Positions 1 through 8,849 of a stretch of DNA of 64,000 nucleotides are shown here, piece by piece; positions within the stretch are counted from its first letter, which is position 1; each line of letters opens with the position of its first letter. Source of the DNA: Mariprofundaceae bacterium (lineage in GTDB: Bacteria > Pseudomonadota > Zetaproteobacteria > Mariprofundales > Mariprofundaceae). The position numbers were made by a program, and so were the translations under genes. The notes under the pieces were generated by a model, which saw only the letters and a list, made by a program, of their open reading frames with translations, did not search any database and was not told the DNA's origin. The stretch lies in contig JAJFLC010000004.1 in assembly GCA_021772895.1 (NCBI GenBank), forward strand, positions 41,669 to 105,668, written 5' to 3'.

Positions 1-449
1 AAATCACTGGCAGCCACATGCATAGCCGTTGGAATTACATCATTGGATGACTGCCCCATATTCACATGATCATTGGGATGAATCGGAGTATTAGCATCAA
101 GCTGAGCGCAACGATGTGCAATCACTTCATTGGCATTCATATTGGTCGATGTTCCTGAACCCGTCTGGAAAACATCAAGTACAAACTGTGCATCCCATTT
201 ACCTTCAGAAACTTCAGTTGCAGCCATTGCGATCAGCTCTGCCTGCTTTGCACGAAGTTTACCAAGGCCATGATTGCTTGCTGCTGCACATTTTTTAATA
301 TTGCCTAGTGCTTTAATAAAAAAACGTGGGAATCGAAGTCCTGAGACCGGAAAATTTTCCAGTGCACGGGCTGTTTGAGCACCATACATGGCATCTTCAG
401 ACACCTTCATTTCACCCATGGAATCCCGTTCTGTACGCATTGATGACAT
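1..449 (-). CDS. fumC: Fumarate hydratase class II, N-terminal part (runs off the window)
   Basis: This gene encodes the oxygen-stable class II fumarase that interconverts fumarate and malate in the TCA cycle. The window holds about 149 N-terminal codons and the gene continues past base 1. The family signatures [13 protein letters not shown] and [13 protein letters not shown] are visible near the truncated end, as is the typical early segment [17 protein letters not shown] at 449 is chosen because GAGGGA lies 6 nt before it; an ATG two codons upstream abuts that site. The tRNA-Asn lies upstream on the same strand, ending in its own terminator. Identification is firm; only the C-terminal half is unseen. 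Confidence 0.93.
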   Translation of the reverse strand, partial: MSSMRTERDSMGEMKVSEDAMYGAQTARALENFPVSGLRFPRFFIKALGNIKKCAAASNHGLGKLRAKQAELIAMAATEVSEGKWDAQFVLDVFQTGSGTSTNMNANEVIAHRCAQLDANTPIHPNDHVNMGQSSNDVIPTAMHVAASD

Positions 450-544
450 ATTCATTCCCTCGCTTCCAAACACCGTGCCGTAAACTTTAAGGCACAACGT
501 TGGCGATGACAAACATCAAGCGTATTAGAATTATTAGAATAAGT

Positions 545-580
545 AGCCAAAAGAAAAGGGCCGACATTTCTGTCGGCCCC
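545..580 (-). terminator. Rho-independent terminator of the tRNA-Asn gene
   Basis: On the minus strand a perfect 9-bp stem (GGGCCGACA / TGTCGGCCC, bases 558-579) with a GAAA tetraloop is followed by TTTTCTTTT. It lies just past the tRNA 3' end and separates the tRNA from fumC. Confidence 0.88.
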
Positions 581-588
581 TGGCAATA

Positions 589-664
589 TGGCTCCCCGAG
601 CAGGACTCGAACCTGCGACATATGGATTAACAGTCCACCGTTCTACCAACTGAACTATCGGGGA
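589..664 (-). tRNA. tRNA-Asn (anticodon GTT)
   Basis: The minus strand folds into a standard 76-nt tRNA. The acceptor stem is TCCCCGA/TCGGGGA, the discriminator is G and CCA is encoded (591-589). The T loop is GGTTCGAGTCC-like and the anticodon loop CTGTTAA carries GTT. It decodes asparagine codons. It stands alone between its own promoter and terminator. Confidence 0.96.
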
Positions 665-676
665 ATAAGGCGGCGA

Positions 677-705
677 ACGGTACGAATCGAGGTCTAGGCT
701 GTCAA
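677..705 (-). promoter_or_regulatory. Sigma-70 promoter of tRNA-Asn
   Basis: A perfect -35 TTGACA (705-700, minus strand) is followed after 17 nt by a weak -10 TACCGT (682-677). The predicted start is near 670, six bases before the tRNA. The discriminator is GC-rich (CGCCGCC), a feature common to stable-RNA promoters under stringent control. The -35 and spacing are strong; the -10 matches only partly. Confidence 0.6.
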
Positions 706-956
706 CATGGGAATGCATTTTTTCAACAATACACATGCATAGTGCTTTCAGAGCCGTTATACAGACACAAAACAGACAGCAAAAGAGCTTTTCCTATCCA
801 CTTTTTGCTACCAAACTAATACATCGACATACGCCTTTAAATTGTCCATAATCAAATTTCGCTTGCCATAGAAAGAAGAATGCCCACAATATACGTGATA
901 TTTGATAGTTACGTCTTTTTTATGTTATAGTGCATGAAGATAGGAGGGCAATCTCG

Positions 957-3452
957 TTGAATAACAGCGTTTTTTGGAAATCAGACTGGATCGTTGGGCT
1001 TGCGATTACGCTATTATTTTGCCTCGCCTATCTCACTCACTTCGAGCCAACTCAATCACTTGAATATGCAGCCTATGATATTGGTGTCAAAGCAAGTGTA
1101 ACCCCCGCTGATGGTCGCATTGTTATTCTCGATATTGATGATCGCTCCATTGAACGCATTGGACGCTGGCCATGGCCCCGCTCCGTTGTGGGTGATGTCA
1201 TACAAAAACTTTCAGATGCTGATGCGCGTCTGGTTGGCATTGATATCTTTTATAGTGAAAAACAACGCGCGCCAAAAAGCGCTCAAACCCACCTCCAGCT
1301 AGCCAAAATACTTAAACAACAAGGGAAAACCAAAGAAGCCGAAAAAATTATTGCTGAAGCCCTCGAAATGGATGAGGACTTACGCCTTATCAAAGCAACG
1401 AAGCAAAGCGGTAATGTTTTCATGCCTATATTTTTTGATGAAGGAAAAGCACTGGGCAGACCGGATGCAGAATTACCCAACTACATCGGCCGCATGGCTA
1501 TTCGGAATATCGGTAGTGTCCTTGAAGGTTCCGACCCTCTTAGTGCCGTTAAACTCCACTATCCGTTCCCTGAACTGGCCAAAGTTGCTACTGGACTTGG
1601 CTATCTGAATGCTAAAGTCGATAACGATGGTGTCCTGCGGTCCGAACCGCTTGTTGTTGAATATTACGGACAATTCCTCCCTTCCATGTCTCTGGCAATT
1701 GCTGCAAAAAACCTGAATCTCACCATGAGCGATATTCGCCTTAATATAGGCAGTGATATTGAGCTTGGACATCTGGATATTGGTACAGATTCAGCCATGC
1801 ACATCTATCCTGCTTTTTATGGGGATGGTCTAGGCAATAATTTTAAACATTATTCATTTCACGATTTAAGTTCAGGGCGCATTTCGGCAAAAGTATTCAA
1901 AGATAAAATCGTCCTGATCGGCGTCACTGCTACGGGCATTGGCACAAACTACGTTACACCGGTAAAAACCGACATGTCCAGTGTTGAGTACCGTGCACAT
2001 GTCATTCAAAGTATTCTTAATGAAGCATTTTTCACAAGGCCAGCCTGGGCCATTTACCTTGAGTTGCTACTGCTGATTGGCATAGGTCTATATCTAAGCA
2101 TTGCACTTCCTCGTCTGAGTGCAGGGGCCGGGGCAGTCCTCTCGCTGGTGCTGCTGCTCTCACTTTTAGGCACAAACTTTCTGATGTTGACCAGCTCTGC
2201 CTTATGGATACAAACCATTACCGCCGCAGCGTTACTTCTGTTTGGTCATCTTTTACTGACCACCAAACAATATTTTGCCAGCGAAGAAGAACGTGGGAAA
2301 ATTTCCGCTGATTCAGCTGAAACCAACAAAATGCTGGGCCTCTCTTTCCAAAGTCAGGGCATGTTGGATATGGCATTTGATAAATTCCGCAAATGCCCGA
2401 TCAGCGATGATGTTTTATCGGTTATCTACAATCTGGCACTCGATTTTGAACGCAAACGTCAATTCAACAAAGCAACCGCTGTTTATGAATATATGGCTGA
2501 ACATAGTCCAAATTATAAAGATATTCAGGCTCGTATAGAGCGGGTAAAAAATGCCGGTGAAACCACAATTTTTGGTGGCACATCCGGCAATGCTATGTCC
2601 ACACTGCTCATTACAGGTGGTGCCAAACCAACACTTGGACGCTATGAAATCATCAAAGAGCTGGGTAAAGGTGCGATGGGCACGGTTTATCTCGGCAAAG
2701 ATCCAAAAATAAATCGTGAAGTTGCCATCAAAACCATGGCGCTGTCACAGGAATTTGAAGCCGATGAATTACAGGAAGTTAAAGATCGGTTCTTCCGCGA
2801 GGCAGAGACTGCAGGCATGCTGAATCATCCCAATATTGTGACGATTTTTGATGCCGGTGACGAACACGACCTCGCTTATATTGCCATGGAATATCTAAGT
2901 GGAAGTGATCTCGCACCTTACACCAAAAAAGGTAAACTCTTCCCTATCGCAGCAACGATGAAAATTTGTGGGAAAGTGGCAGAGGCGCTTCATTATGCAC
3001 ATGCTAAAAATGTGGTACACCGTGATATTAAACCTGCAAACATTATGTTACTTAAAAATAAAACTGTGAAAGTCACTGACTTTGGTATCGCCCGTATTAC
3101 AGCTTCGAGCAAAACTAAAACCGGCGTTGTACTTGGAACGCCTTCGTACATGTCGCCTGAACAACTATCCGGCAAACATGTGGATGGCCGCTCTGATATT
3201 TTTTCACTTGGCGTCATGCTTTATGAAATGCTTACCGGCGTACGCCCATTTAAAGGTGACTCAATGGCAACACTTATGTTTCAAATTGCCAATGAACCCC
3301 ACCCGGATATCCGTGAGCACAAAAGTGATCTGCCAGAGAGCCTCGCAAAACTTATCGACAAAATGTTAACCAAAGACCCGGAAACCCGTATTGCTAGCGG
3401 AAACCAGGCTGTACGTGGCATTATCGACTGTTTGAAAGATATTAAAAAATGA
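957..3452 (+). CDS. CHASE2-domain membrane serine/threonine protein kinase
   Basis: A membrane-anchored eukaryotic-type kinase (831 aa). One N-terminal membrane helix is followed by a long extracytoplasmic CHASE2-type sensor, then three helices (roughly residues 355-430), a helical linker, and a C-terminal kinase domain from about residue 560. The kinase has the glycine loop GKGAMGTVYLGK, the catalytic HRDIKPAN (Asp690), DFG in VTDFGIAR and the activation-segment end GTPSYMSPEQ, so it should be active. TTG at 957 is preferred because AGGAGGG lies 8 nt upstream; a GTG at 930 extends the frame without a ribosome site. A PP2C phosphatase and an FHA protein follow, making a phospho-signalling unit. 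Substrates are unknown. Confidence 0.88.
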   Translation: MNNSVFWKSDWIVGLAITLLFCLAYLTHFEPTQSLEYAAYDIGVKASVTPADGRIVILDIDDRSIERIGRWPWPRSVVGDVIQKLSDADARLVGIDIFYSEKQRAPKSAQTHLQLAKILKQQGKTKEAEKIIAEALEMDEDLRLIKATKQSGNVFMPIFFDEGKALGRPDAELPNYIGRMAIRNIGSVLEGSDPLSAVKLHYPFPELAKVATGLGYLNAKVDNDGVLRSEPLVVEYYGQFLPSMSLAIAAKNLNLTMSDIRLNIGSDIELGHLDIGTDSAMHIYPAFYGDGLGNNFKHYSFHDLSSGRISAKVFKDKIVLIGVTATGIGTNYVTPVKTDMSSVEYRAHVIQSILNEAFFTRPAWAIYLELLLLIGIGLYLSIALPRLSAGAGAVLSLVLLLSLLGTNFLMLTSSALWIQTITAAALLLFGHLLLTTKQYFASEEERGKISADSAETNKMLGLSFQSQGMLDMAFDKFRKCPISDDVLSVIYNLALDFERKRQFNKATAVYEYMAEHSPNYKDIQARIERVKNAGETTIFGGTSGNAMSTLLITGGAKPTLGRYEIIKELGKGAMGTVYLGKDPKINREVAIKTMALSQEFEADELQEVKDRFFREAETAGMLNHPNIVTIFDAGDEHDLAYIAMEYLSGSDLAPYTKKGKLFPIAATMKICGKVAEALHYAHAKNVVHRDIKPANIMLLKNKTVKVTDFGIARITASSKTKTGVVLGTPSYMSPEQLSGKHVDGRSDIFSLGVMLYEMLTGVRPFKGDSMATLMFQIANEPHPDIREHKSDLPESLAKLIDKMLTKDPETRIASGNQAVRGIIDCLKDIKK

Positions 3453-3462
3453 GAGGTAATGC

Positions 3463-4272
3463 ATGAGCGCAATTGAAATGCATGCCACCACTGACGTTGG
3501 CATCAAACGCAATCACAATGAAGATTGTGTTAGCATCACGCCTGAGTTTGGCTTTGCTGTCCTTGCTGATGGCATGGGTGGACACAATGCAGGCGAAGTT
3601 GCCAGTGCAATGGCAACCGAAGTCACCAGCAGATACCTTCAGGACAGACTGCCAAAAATACCCGAAGCCAAACTGGATGAAGATACCGGCTTTACCAGCG
3701 AGTCTATTTTAGCGCGTGAAGGCATCACCATGGCCAACAATGCAATTTTCGAAGCCTCACAACAGAAAGTCGAGTGTGCAGGTATGGGAACAACGGTTGT
3801 AGCAGCAGTTTTTTATGCTGATCGCCTGACTGCTGCACATGTCGGTGATTCACGCATGTATCGGCTGCGAGGAGACCTCTTAAGCCATGTAACTGAAGAT
3901 CATTCTCTCATTCAGGAGCAAGTGCGCAGAGGCCTGCTTACGGCTGATGATGCCCGTAATTCTGCCATTAAAAACCTTGTAACCCGTGCATTGGGTGTTG
4001 AACCTGATGTCGAACCCGATATTGTTGAGGATATTGTACAGGCAGGGGATGTATATCTCATGTGTTCAGATGGACTGACTGATGTGGTGCCTGATGAAGC
4101 GATTCGACTCACACTGACTCAGAATGATAAAGACCTGAGAAAGGCAGCAGCACAGTTGGTACAATTGGCTAACGATGCGGGTGGACCGGACAATATTTCT
4201 GTCATTCTCATTAGAACACAGAAATATTTTCATCGAAAACAGGGGCTGTTTTCGAAAATTTTTGGACGCTGA
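3463..4272 (+). CDS. PP2C-family serine/threonine phosphatase
   Basis: A 269-aa soluble, metal-dependent phosphatase of the PrpC/Stp type that should reverse the neighbouring kinase's phosphorylations. The ordered PP2C motifs are present: RNHNED near the N-terminus, LADGMGGHNAGEVAS with the metal-binding Asp and Gly, GMGTTVVAA, AHVGDSRMYRLR, LMCSDGLTDV and the terminal GGPDNISVI. The gene starts 10 nt after the kinase stop, with GAGAGG in front of its ATG, so both are probably co-transcribed. The length is typical of single-domain bacterial PP2C enzymes. Confidence 0.92.
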   Translation: MSAIEMHATTDVGIKRNHNEDCVSITPEFGFAVLADGMGGHNAGEVASAMATEVTSRYLQDRLPKIPEAKLDEDTGFTSESILAREGITMANNAIFEASQQKVECAGMGTTVVAAVFYADRLTAAHVGDSRMYRLRGDLLSHVTEDHSLIQEQVRRGLLTADDARNSAIKNLVTRALGVEPDVEPDIVEDIVQAGDVYLMCSDGLTDVVPDEAIRLTLTQNDKDLRKAAAQLVQLANDAGGPDNISVILIRTQKYFHRKQGLFSKIFGR

Positions 4273-4307
4273 AAAAACAGTGCTGGATATAAACATGGAG
4301 GCATGCA

Positions 4308-5033
4308 ATGGCCAGTAAACTTGTATTGAAGTTTAAAGATACTGTCATTTCTGAAATCCCTTTGGATAGGGAAGAAACGACCATCGGGCGGAAACCTGAA
4401 AATACCATTCACATTGACAACCTTTCTGTCAGTGGCCGCCATGCCCGTGTACTGAAAATTGGTAATAAGGTCATTCTTGAGGATATGGAAAGCACCAACG
4501 GTTCTTTTGTGAACGATAAACAGATCACCAAACATATCCTTCAGCATGGAGATTCGATACTGATTGGAAAACATGTTCTGACCTTCGTAAACATCGAAGA
4601 CAAACCCGCACCCGTTGAACCCCCGCAACCAGAACAAGAAGAGGAGATGGATAAAACCATGATTATCAGTCCTCAGGCCCGTTCTGCGATGGTTAATAAA
4701 GATGCGTCACAATCAACAGCACCACGCATGCCATTGGCTGGGCTTCAGGTTGTTTCAGGCCCTAGCGCTGGCAAAAGTGTTGATTTAACTGCATCACTGA
4801 CCAGCATAGGAAAAGGCAATGGCTGCCGAGTCAAAGTGAAAGGCTTCACTGTAGGGAAACAGGCTGCAGTTATTACCCGTAGACCCACAGGTTACCACAT
4901 TGCTCACCTTGAAGGTCTGGCAAAACCAAAAGTAAATAATGAATCCATCGGAAATCAACCACAGACTCTGAAAGACGGTGATATGATTGAGTTAGGCGAC
5001 ACCAAGATGGAGTTCTTCATCAAGGAAAGTTGA
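4308..5033 (+). CDS. Double FHA-domain phosphothreonine-binding protein
   Basis: A 241-aa protein, last in the kinase-phosphatase-FHA unit. The first FHA domain (about residues 5-95) is canonical, with TIGRKPEN, SVSGRHA and STNGSFVN carrying the phosphothreonine-binding Arg, Ser and Asn. The second (about 142-238) keeps the fold pattern but has lost these residues: GR has become GK and the S-x-x-H region reads VGKQAA, so it probably does not bind phosphothreonine. The acidic linker includes EEEMDKTMII (Thr117), a reasonable target for the upstream kinase; that is inference. The start has GGAGG in front of the ATG. Confidence 0.86.
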   Translation: MASKLVLKFKDTVISEIPLDREETTIGRKPENTIHIDNLSVSGRHARVLKIGNKVILEDMESTNGSFVNDKQITKHILQHGDSILIGKHVLTFVNIEDKPAPVEPPQPEQEEEMDKTMIISPQARSAMVNKDASQSTAPRMPLAGLQVVSGPSAGKSVDLTASLTSIGKGNGCRVKVKGFTVGKQAAVITRRPTGYHIAHLEGLAKPKVNNESIGNQPQTLKDGDMIELGDTKMEFFIKES

Positions 5034-5051
5034 AATGGAATTTATCATGTT

Positions 5052-5082
5052 AAACAGCACACATCTGTTTCGAGCTTTTTTT
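5052..5082 (+). terminator. Weak rho-independent terminator after the FHA gene
   Basis: A 6-bp perfect inverted repeat (AAACAG/CTGTTT, 7-nt loop) is followed by CGAGC and seven T residues. It lies between two convergent genes. The stem is short and AT-rich, so it may be inefficient. Confidence 0.4.
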
Positions 5083-5120
5083 GCGGATTTAACGCTCAAA
5101 CACAGGTTTTGTAGGTTCGT

Positions 5121-6287
5121 TTAGCTCCGGGCATGCACGTTGAATAACCGATCATATTCATCAAGCGCAAAACGATCTGTCATACCTGCAATATAATCAG
5201 CAATCGTACGTGCGCGTTTCTCAAGCACAACCATATCTCCAGACTTATTCTGATGCGCCACTGGTAACATCTCCGGTCGCTCCATATAGGCTGAAAAAAT
5301 CTCCTGAATCACCCGTTCCGCTTTAGCAGCCATCCGTACAACACGATAATGTTTATACATATTTTGATATAAATAACGTTTCATCGCGCCATTCATCTGC
5401 CTGACATGTTTTGAAAAACCAACCAGTGCATATTTTGATGCACGAACATCATCAAGCGTAGAAACTTCAGCCTGTTGAATTCTTCGATGCGTCTCATCAA
5501 TCACATCAAGAATCAAAAAATTAATCATTCGCCGTACCGTTTCAGTAACTGCCATACGCTCATCGATGCCTGAATATTCTTTTTCCACTGCCGCATAATG
5601 AATCTGAAATAATTCCACTTCTTTTAAGCCGGAAACTTCAAGCATGCCTGCACGTACACCATCATCAATATCGTGATTATTATATGCGATTTCATCAGCC
5701 AAATTGCCAATTTGTGCTTCCAGCGTCGCCTGCTCATGAAGATTGAATTCACTCAAATCACTATTCTTTGGAATATCATGAGGCGAGTGGTGTTTAACAA
5801 TACCTTCTCTGGTCTCATAACTAAGATTTAGTCCCAAAAAACCAACATAACGATGTTCCAGGGATTCAACAACACGAAGCGATTGACGGTTATGCTCAAA
5901 ACCTCCGTAAGGTTTCATCACCCCATCCAGTGCATCCTGCCCTGAATGACCAAACGGGGTATGCCCAAGATCATGGGCCAGTGCAACCGCTTCAGCCAGA
6001 TCTTCATGCAAATGCATTGCCCGGCAGATCGAGCGTGCAATCTGAGCAACTTCAATGGAATGGGTCAGGCGAGTCCGATAATGATCTCCCTCATGGTTCA
6101 CAAACACCTGGGTTTTATATTCAAGCCGCCGGAACGCGGTTGAATGTATAATCCTGTCCCTGTCTCTTTGAAACGGATTTCTTGATGAGGCTTCCGGTTC
6201 ATCATGATTCCTGCCACGCGATAATTCTGAACGGCAGGCATAATCCATCAAGGTTGATTCATAACGATCACGCACTGGTTTTACCAA
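5121..6287 (-). CDS. dgt: dGTPase-like HD-domain deoxyguanosinetriphosphate triphosphohydrolase
   Basis: A 388-aa HD-superfamily hydrolase of the dGTPase-like family, which removes triphosphate from dNTPs and helps control nucleotide pools. Diagnostic segments are FQRDRDRIIHSTAFRRL, the H in RLTHSIEVAQIAR, the HD pair in ALAHDLGHTPFGHSG and HNRQSLRV. The only start near pyrF is TTG at 6287, 4 nt after the pyrF stop; an internal ATG at codon 14 would begin MDYACRSELSRGR and is also reasonable. It is last in the long minus-strand housekeeping run. Family assignment is secure; exact substrate preference is not visible. Confidence 0.87.
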   Translation of the reverse strand: MVKPVRDRYESTLMDYACRSELSRGRNHDEPEASSRNPFQRDRDRIIHSTAFRRLEYKTQVFVNHEGDHYRTRLTHSIEVAQIARSICRAMHLHEDLAEAVALAHDLGHTPFGHSGQDALDGVMKPYGGFEHNRQSLRVVESLEHRYVGFLGLNLSYETREGIVKHHSPHDIPKNSDLSEFNLHEQATLEAQIGNLADEIAYNNHDIDDGVRAGMLEVSGLKEVELFQIHYAAVEKEYSGIDERMAVTETVRRMINFLILDVIDETHRRIQQAEVSTLDDVRASKYALVGFSKHVRQMNGAMKRYLYQNMYKHYRVVRMAAKAERVIQEIFSAYMERPEMLPVAHQNKSGDMVVLEKRARTIADYIAGMTDRFALDEYDRLFNVHARS

Positions 6288-6291
6288 ACAT

Positions 6292-6996
6292 TCATAAAAG
6301 CGTGGATGCCATCATCTTCACAGCCTCTCTGGCAGCGATGCCCGGCTGATCAGCCATCAGAATAGGACGCCCAACTACGAGATAATCTGAACCGGATTTA
6401 ACCGCCATAGCTGGATCTGCAATACGTTTTTGATCCTGCACATCCTGATCGCCCCAACGAATACCCGGTGTCACAGTGATAAAACCCGGGCCACAGATAT
6501 CCTTAATCGCTGATGACTCATGCACACTGCAAACCACGCCATCCAGACCTGCATCCTGCGTCATACGAGCGCGTTCCAACGCCAATTTATGTGCCTCAAC
6601 AGCAGGCAGTGAATCACTCGTTAAAACAGTCACTGCGATTAATTTCATATCTGGAAAACTATCTGCTGCCCTCGATGCAGCTTTGAGCATTTCCGGGCCA
6701 CCACCTGCATGAACATTCAACATCTGGACACCCAGACCACCCGCACTTTCAACTGCCTGTGCAACCGTATTCGGAATATCATGAAATTTCAGATCCAAAA
6801 ATATTTTATGTCGACCTGCCAAGTCCCGGATCAACGCAGGGCCTTCTGCAACAAAAAGCCGCAAACCGACTTTTAACCAGCCAGCCTCGGCACCAATTTC
6901 ATCCCGCATCGCCAAAGCTGCATCAGCGTTTGGCACATCCAGTGCCACCATGAGTCGGTCACGCATCGAGTCATCATGTGTTAAAACATCATGCAT
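6292..6996 (-). CDS. pyrF: Orotidine 5'-phosphate decarboxylase
   Basis: A 234-aa enzyme that converts OMP to UMP in the last step of de novo pyrimidine synthesis. The active-site signature FLDLKFHDIPNT with its Asp-Lys-Asp network is intact, as are VALDVPN at the N-terminus, VTPGIRW and the phosphate-binding SDYLVVGRPI at the C-terminus. The ATG directly follows the lapB stop (TAAATG), with GAGAGG upstream inside lapB, so lapB and pyrF are translationally coupled. The lapA-lapB-pyrF order is common in gammaproteobacteria. Confidence 0.96.
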   Translation of the reverse strand: MHDVLTHDDSMRDRLMVALDVPNADAALAMRDEIGAEAGWLKVGLRLFVAEGPALIRDLAGRHKIFLDLKFHDIPNTVAQAVESAGGLGVQMLNVHAGGGPEMLKAASRAADSFPDMKLIAVTVLTSDSLPAVEAHKLALERARMTQDAGLDGVVCSVHESSAIKDICGPGFITVTPGIRWGDQDVQDQKRIADPAMAVKSGSDYLVVGRPILMADQPGIAAREAVKMMASTLL

Positions 6997-8136
6997 TTAT
7001 ATGTATTCCTCTCTAATTGCATGCATCGTTCCCCATGCATGGCACTGAGGACACTGCCAACGAAGCTCAATCACTTTCACACCACACTCACCACACACAA
7101 AATGTGTCATTTTTTTTCGCCACTTTATGGCATGTTCCGACAAGGGTGTTTTCACATCACTCTCGATACCGGCCAAACGCAAAGATCCTCGCAAAGTTGA
7201 TGCTGAAAAATTCAATTTTTGTTTCAGTGCATTGACCACATTCGTTCCTTCTTTAGCAGCAACCGCTTCCAACCAGGAGAGAGCCAGTTCTTCGTCCTTA
7301 ACCGCATACCAATATTCCATCAGCATATTCTCTCCATAACGCTGATAAAATTTCTGATTCCCCATGATTGCCGCAACCAACAGATGCAGATGTTCTGCTG
7401 CCTTTTCTTGCATCTCCTGCAAGGCTTTCTCCGCCTGAGAAAAATCATTCTGCTGCAAGTAAATTCGAATCAATACAATATGTGCATGCGCACAAAGTAC
7501 ATCCAGTTCAAGGGCCCGCCTGGCACAGGCCTGAGCCTTTTCAATATCTTTAGGGAAATATGAATCTGCCATTTCTGCAAAAAGGTAAGCTCTGTGTAAA
7601 TGCAAGGAATCGCCCTGAATTTGTTCAAGCCGGGATAATAATTCTTCTGCCTCAACCCATTCACGGCTCTGCTCACGAATTCTCAAGCTTGCTTCCAATG
7701 CCTCTACATGACTCGATTCAATCATCAGGGCCTTTTCATACTGTCGCAAAGCTCTATCCAGCAAACCACCAGTTTGAAAATCTTTTCCCAATGCAAGATG
7801 CGCCTGTAGGTGCAATGTTTTTGGCACATCCGGACGCGCTAGAATATTTTGATGAATGCGTACAGCCCGACCAATTTCACCTTTAGCCCGAAACATTTCA
7901 CCCAGGGCCATATAAACATCCGCTGCTTCTGACTTTAACCGGGCAACCTGTACCATCTCTTGCAAAGCCAGATCCGGCTCATCTGATAAAAGGTAATTAA
8001 CACCGCGCAATAACGGTGTAACGCGTCCATCTTCTTCCCGAACATCGTTATTTTCTTCATCCTGTATCTGTCGCCAATAGAGCGCGGCCATCACCAGCAA
8101 TGCCGCAGCGATCAAACTCATCAGCAACGTTGTCAT
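6997..8136 (-). CDS. lapB: Lipopolysaccharide assembly protein B (TPR plus rubredoxin-like metal site)
   Basis: A 379-aa protein anchored by one N-terminal membrane helix, followed by a cytoplasmic TPR array. In E. coli, LapB (YciM) directs FtsH to degrade LpxC and so limits LPS synthesis. The C-terminal metal site is clear: CGECGVKV followed by WQCPQCHAWGT gives the four cysteines of the rubredoxin-like knuckle. The N-terminal helix is followed by a short charged stretch, then TPR repeats from about residue 45. It lies between lapA and pyrF, the usual neighbourhood. Confidence 0.94.
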   Translation of the reverse strand: MTTLLMSLIAAALLVMAALYWRQIQDEENNDVREEDGRVTPLLRGVNYLLSDEPDLALQEMVQVARLKSEAADVYMALGEMFRAKGEIGRAVRIHQNILARPDVPKTLHLQAHLALGKDFQTGGLLDRALRQYEKALMIESSHVEALEASLRIREQSREWVEAEELLSRLEQIQGDSLHLHRAYLFAEMADSYFPKDIEKAQACARRALELDVLCAHAHIVLIRIYLQQNDFSQAEKALQEMQEKAAEHLHLLVAAIMGNQKFYQRYGENMLMEYWYAVKDEELALSWLEAVAAKEGTNVVNALKQKLNFSASTLRGSLRLAGIESDVKTPLSEHAIKWRKKMTHFVCGECGVKVIELRWQCPQCHAWGTMHAIREEYI

Positions 8137-8166
8137 GATTCAAGCACCGGATTCATGAAAAAAACA

Positions 8167-8460
8167 TTACACATCATCTTGTAATGGTATATTTCGAAGG
8201 TTTTCAACTTCCTGTGTTAATGTGATATTTTCTTTTCGAAGCTCAGAAATTTCCTGTTTATGTTTACGTCGGGAAAAACTCAAAGAGAGCATTCCGCCAA
8301 AAAAACCAAAGAAAAATGCAATGAAAATTGGAAAGTAAAGTGGTAATGGGCCGCTAATCAAACCAGCAATACCGATCTGTACCTCATCAACATTGGAAAG
8401 CGCAAAAATCGTAGCGAATGAGGTTAGAGCCAGTATCACCAGCATATTAATCCAATTCAT
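8167..8460 (-). CDS. lapA: Lipopolysaccharide assembly protein A (LapA domain)
   Basis: A 97-aa protein with two membrane helices (about residues 5-22 and 38-60). A short periplasmic segment joins them, and a C-terminal coiled coil (KQEISELRKENITLTQ) follows. This is the LapA/YciS pattern, which works with LapB in LPS assembly control. It sits 30 nt upstream of lapB and 33 nt downstream of ihfB, the same order as in many proteobacteria. GGAGG stands just before the ATG. Confidence 0.88.
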   Translation of the reverse strand: MNWINMLVILALTSFATIFALSNVDEVQIGIAGLISGPLPLYFPIFIAFFFGFFGGMLSLSFSRRKHKQEISELRKENITLTQEVENLRNIPLQDDV

Positions 8461-8493
8461 GCTACCTCCAGCCTGTTAAGCTCAGCAAAGAAA

Positions 8494-8778
8494 TTACTCG
8501 TTTTGATCTACCCGCTCACGCAATTCTTTACCCGGTTTGAAGTGTGGCACGACCTTGCCTGGAACCTGAACTGACTCACCCGTCTTCGGATTGCGGCCGA
8601 TACGAGGATTGCGGCGTTTGGTTGCAAAACTACCAAAACCTCTCAATTCTACCCTGTCACCCTTTGCCAAAGCATCTGAAATTGCTCGGAAAATTTCATT
8701 CACAACAACTTCTGCTTCTCTCTTGGTAATCTCACCATAGCTATCCGCAATGATCTCAACCAATTCAGATTTGGTCAT
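8494..8778 (-). CDS. ihfB: Integration host factor beta subunit
   Basis: A 94-aa DNA-bending protein of the HU/IHF family that pairs with IHF-alpha. The sequence starts [12 protein letters not shown] and contains the DNA-binding arm segment [13 protein letters not shown], with the conserved Pro at the arm tip. ATG at 8778 is chosen over an upstream frame extension because AGGAGG lies 5 nt before it and the product then has the family's exact length. The rpsA-ihfB-lapAB order is classical. IHF often assists sigma-54 promoters, of which this window has several candidates. Confidence 0.95.
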   Translation of the reverse strand: MTKSELVEIIADSYGEITKREAEVVVNEIFRAISDALAKGDRVELRGFGSFATKRRNPRIGRNPKTGESVQVPGKVVPHFKPGKELRERVDQNE

Positions 8779-8849
8779 AACATCCTCCTGCCAACGCCTC
8801 AAACTTAGAGCATTTCATGATTTTGGCAATCACGGAAACAATCTATACC

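Noticed and set aside
957..5033. Type VI secretion locus suggested by the kinase-phosphatase-FHA trio
   Set aside because: No Tss genes, VgrG or Hcp occur in the window; only the signalling trio is present.
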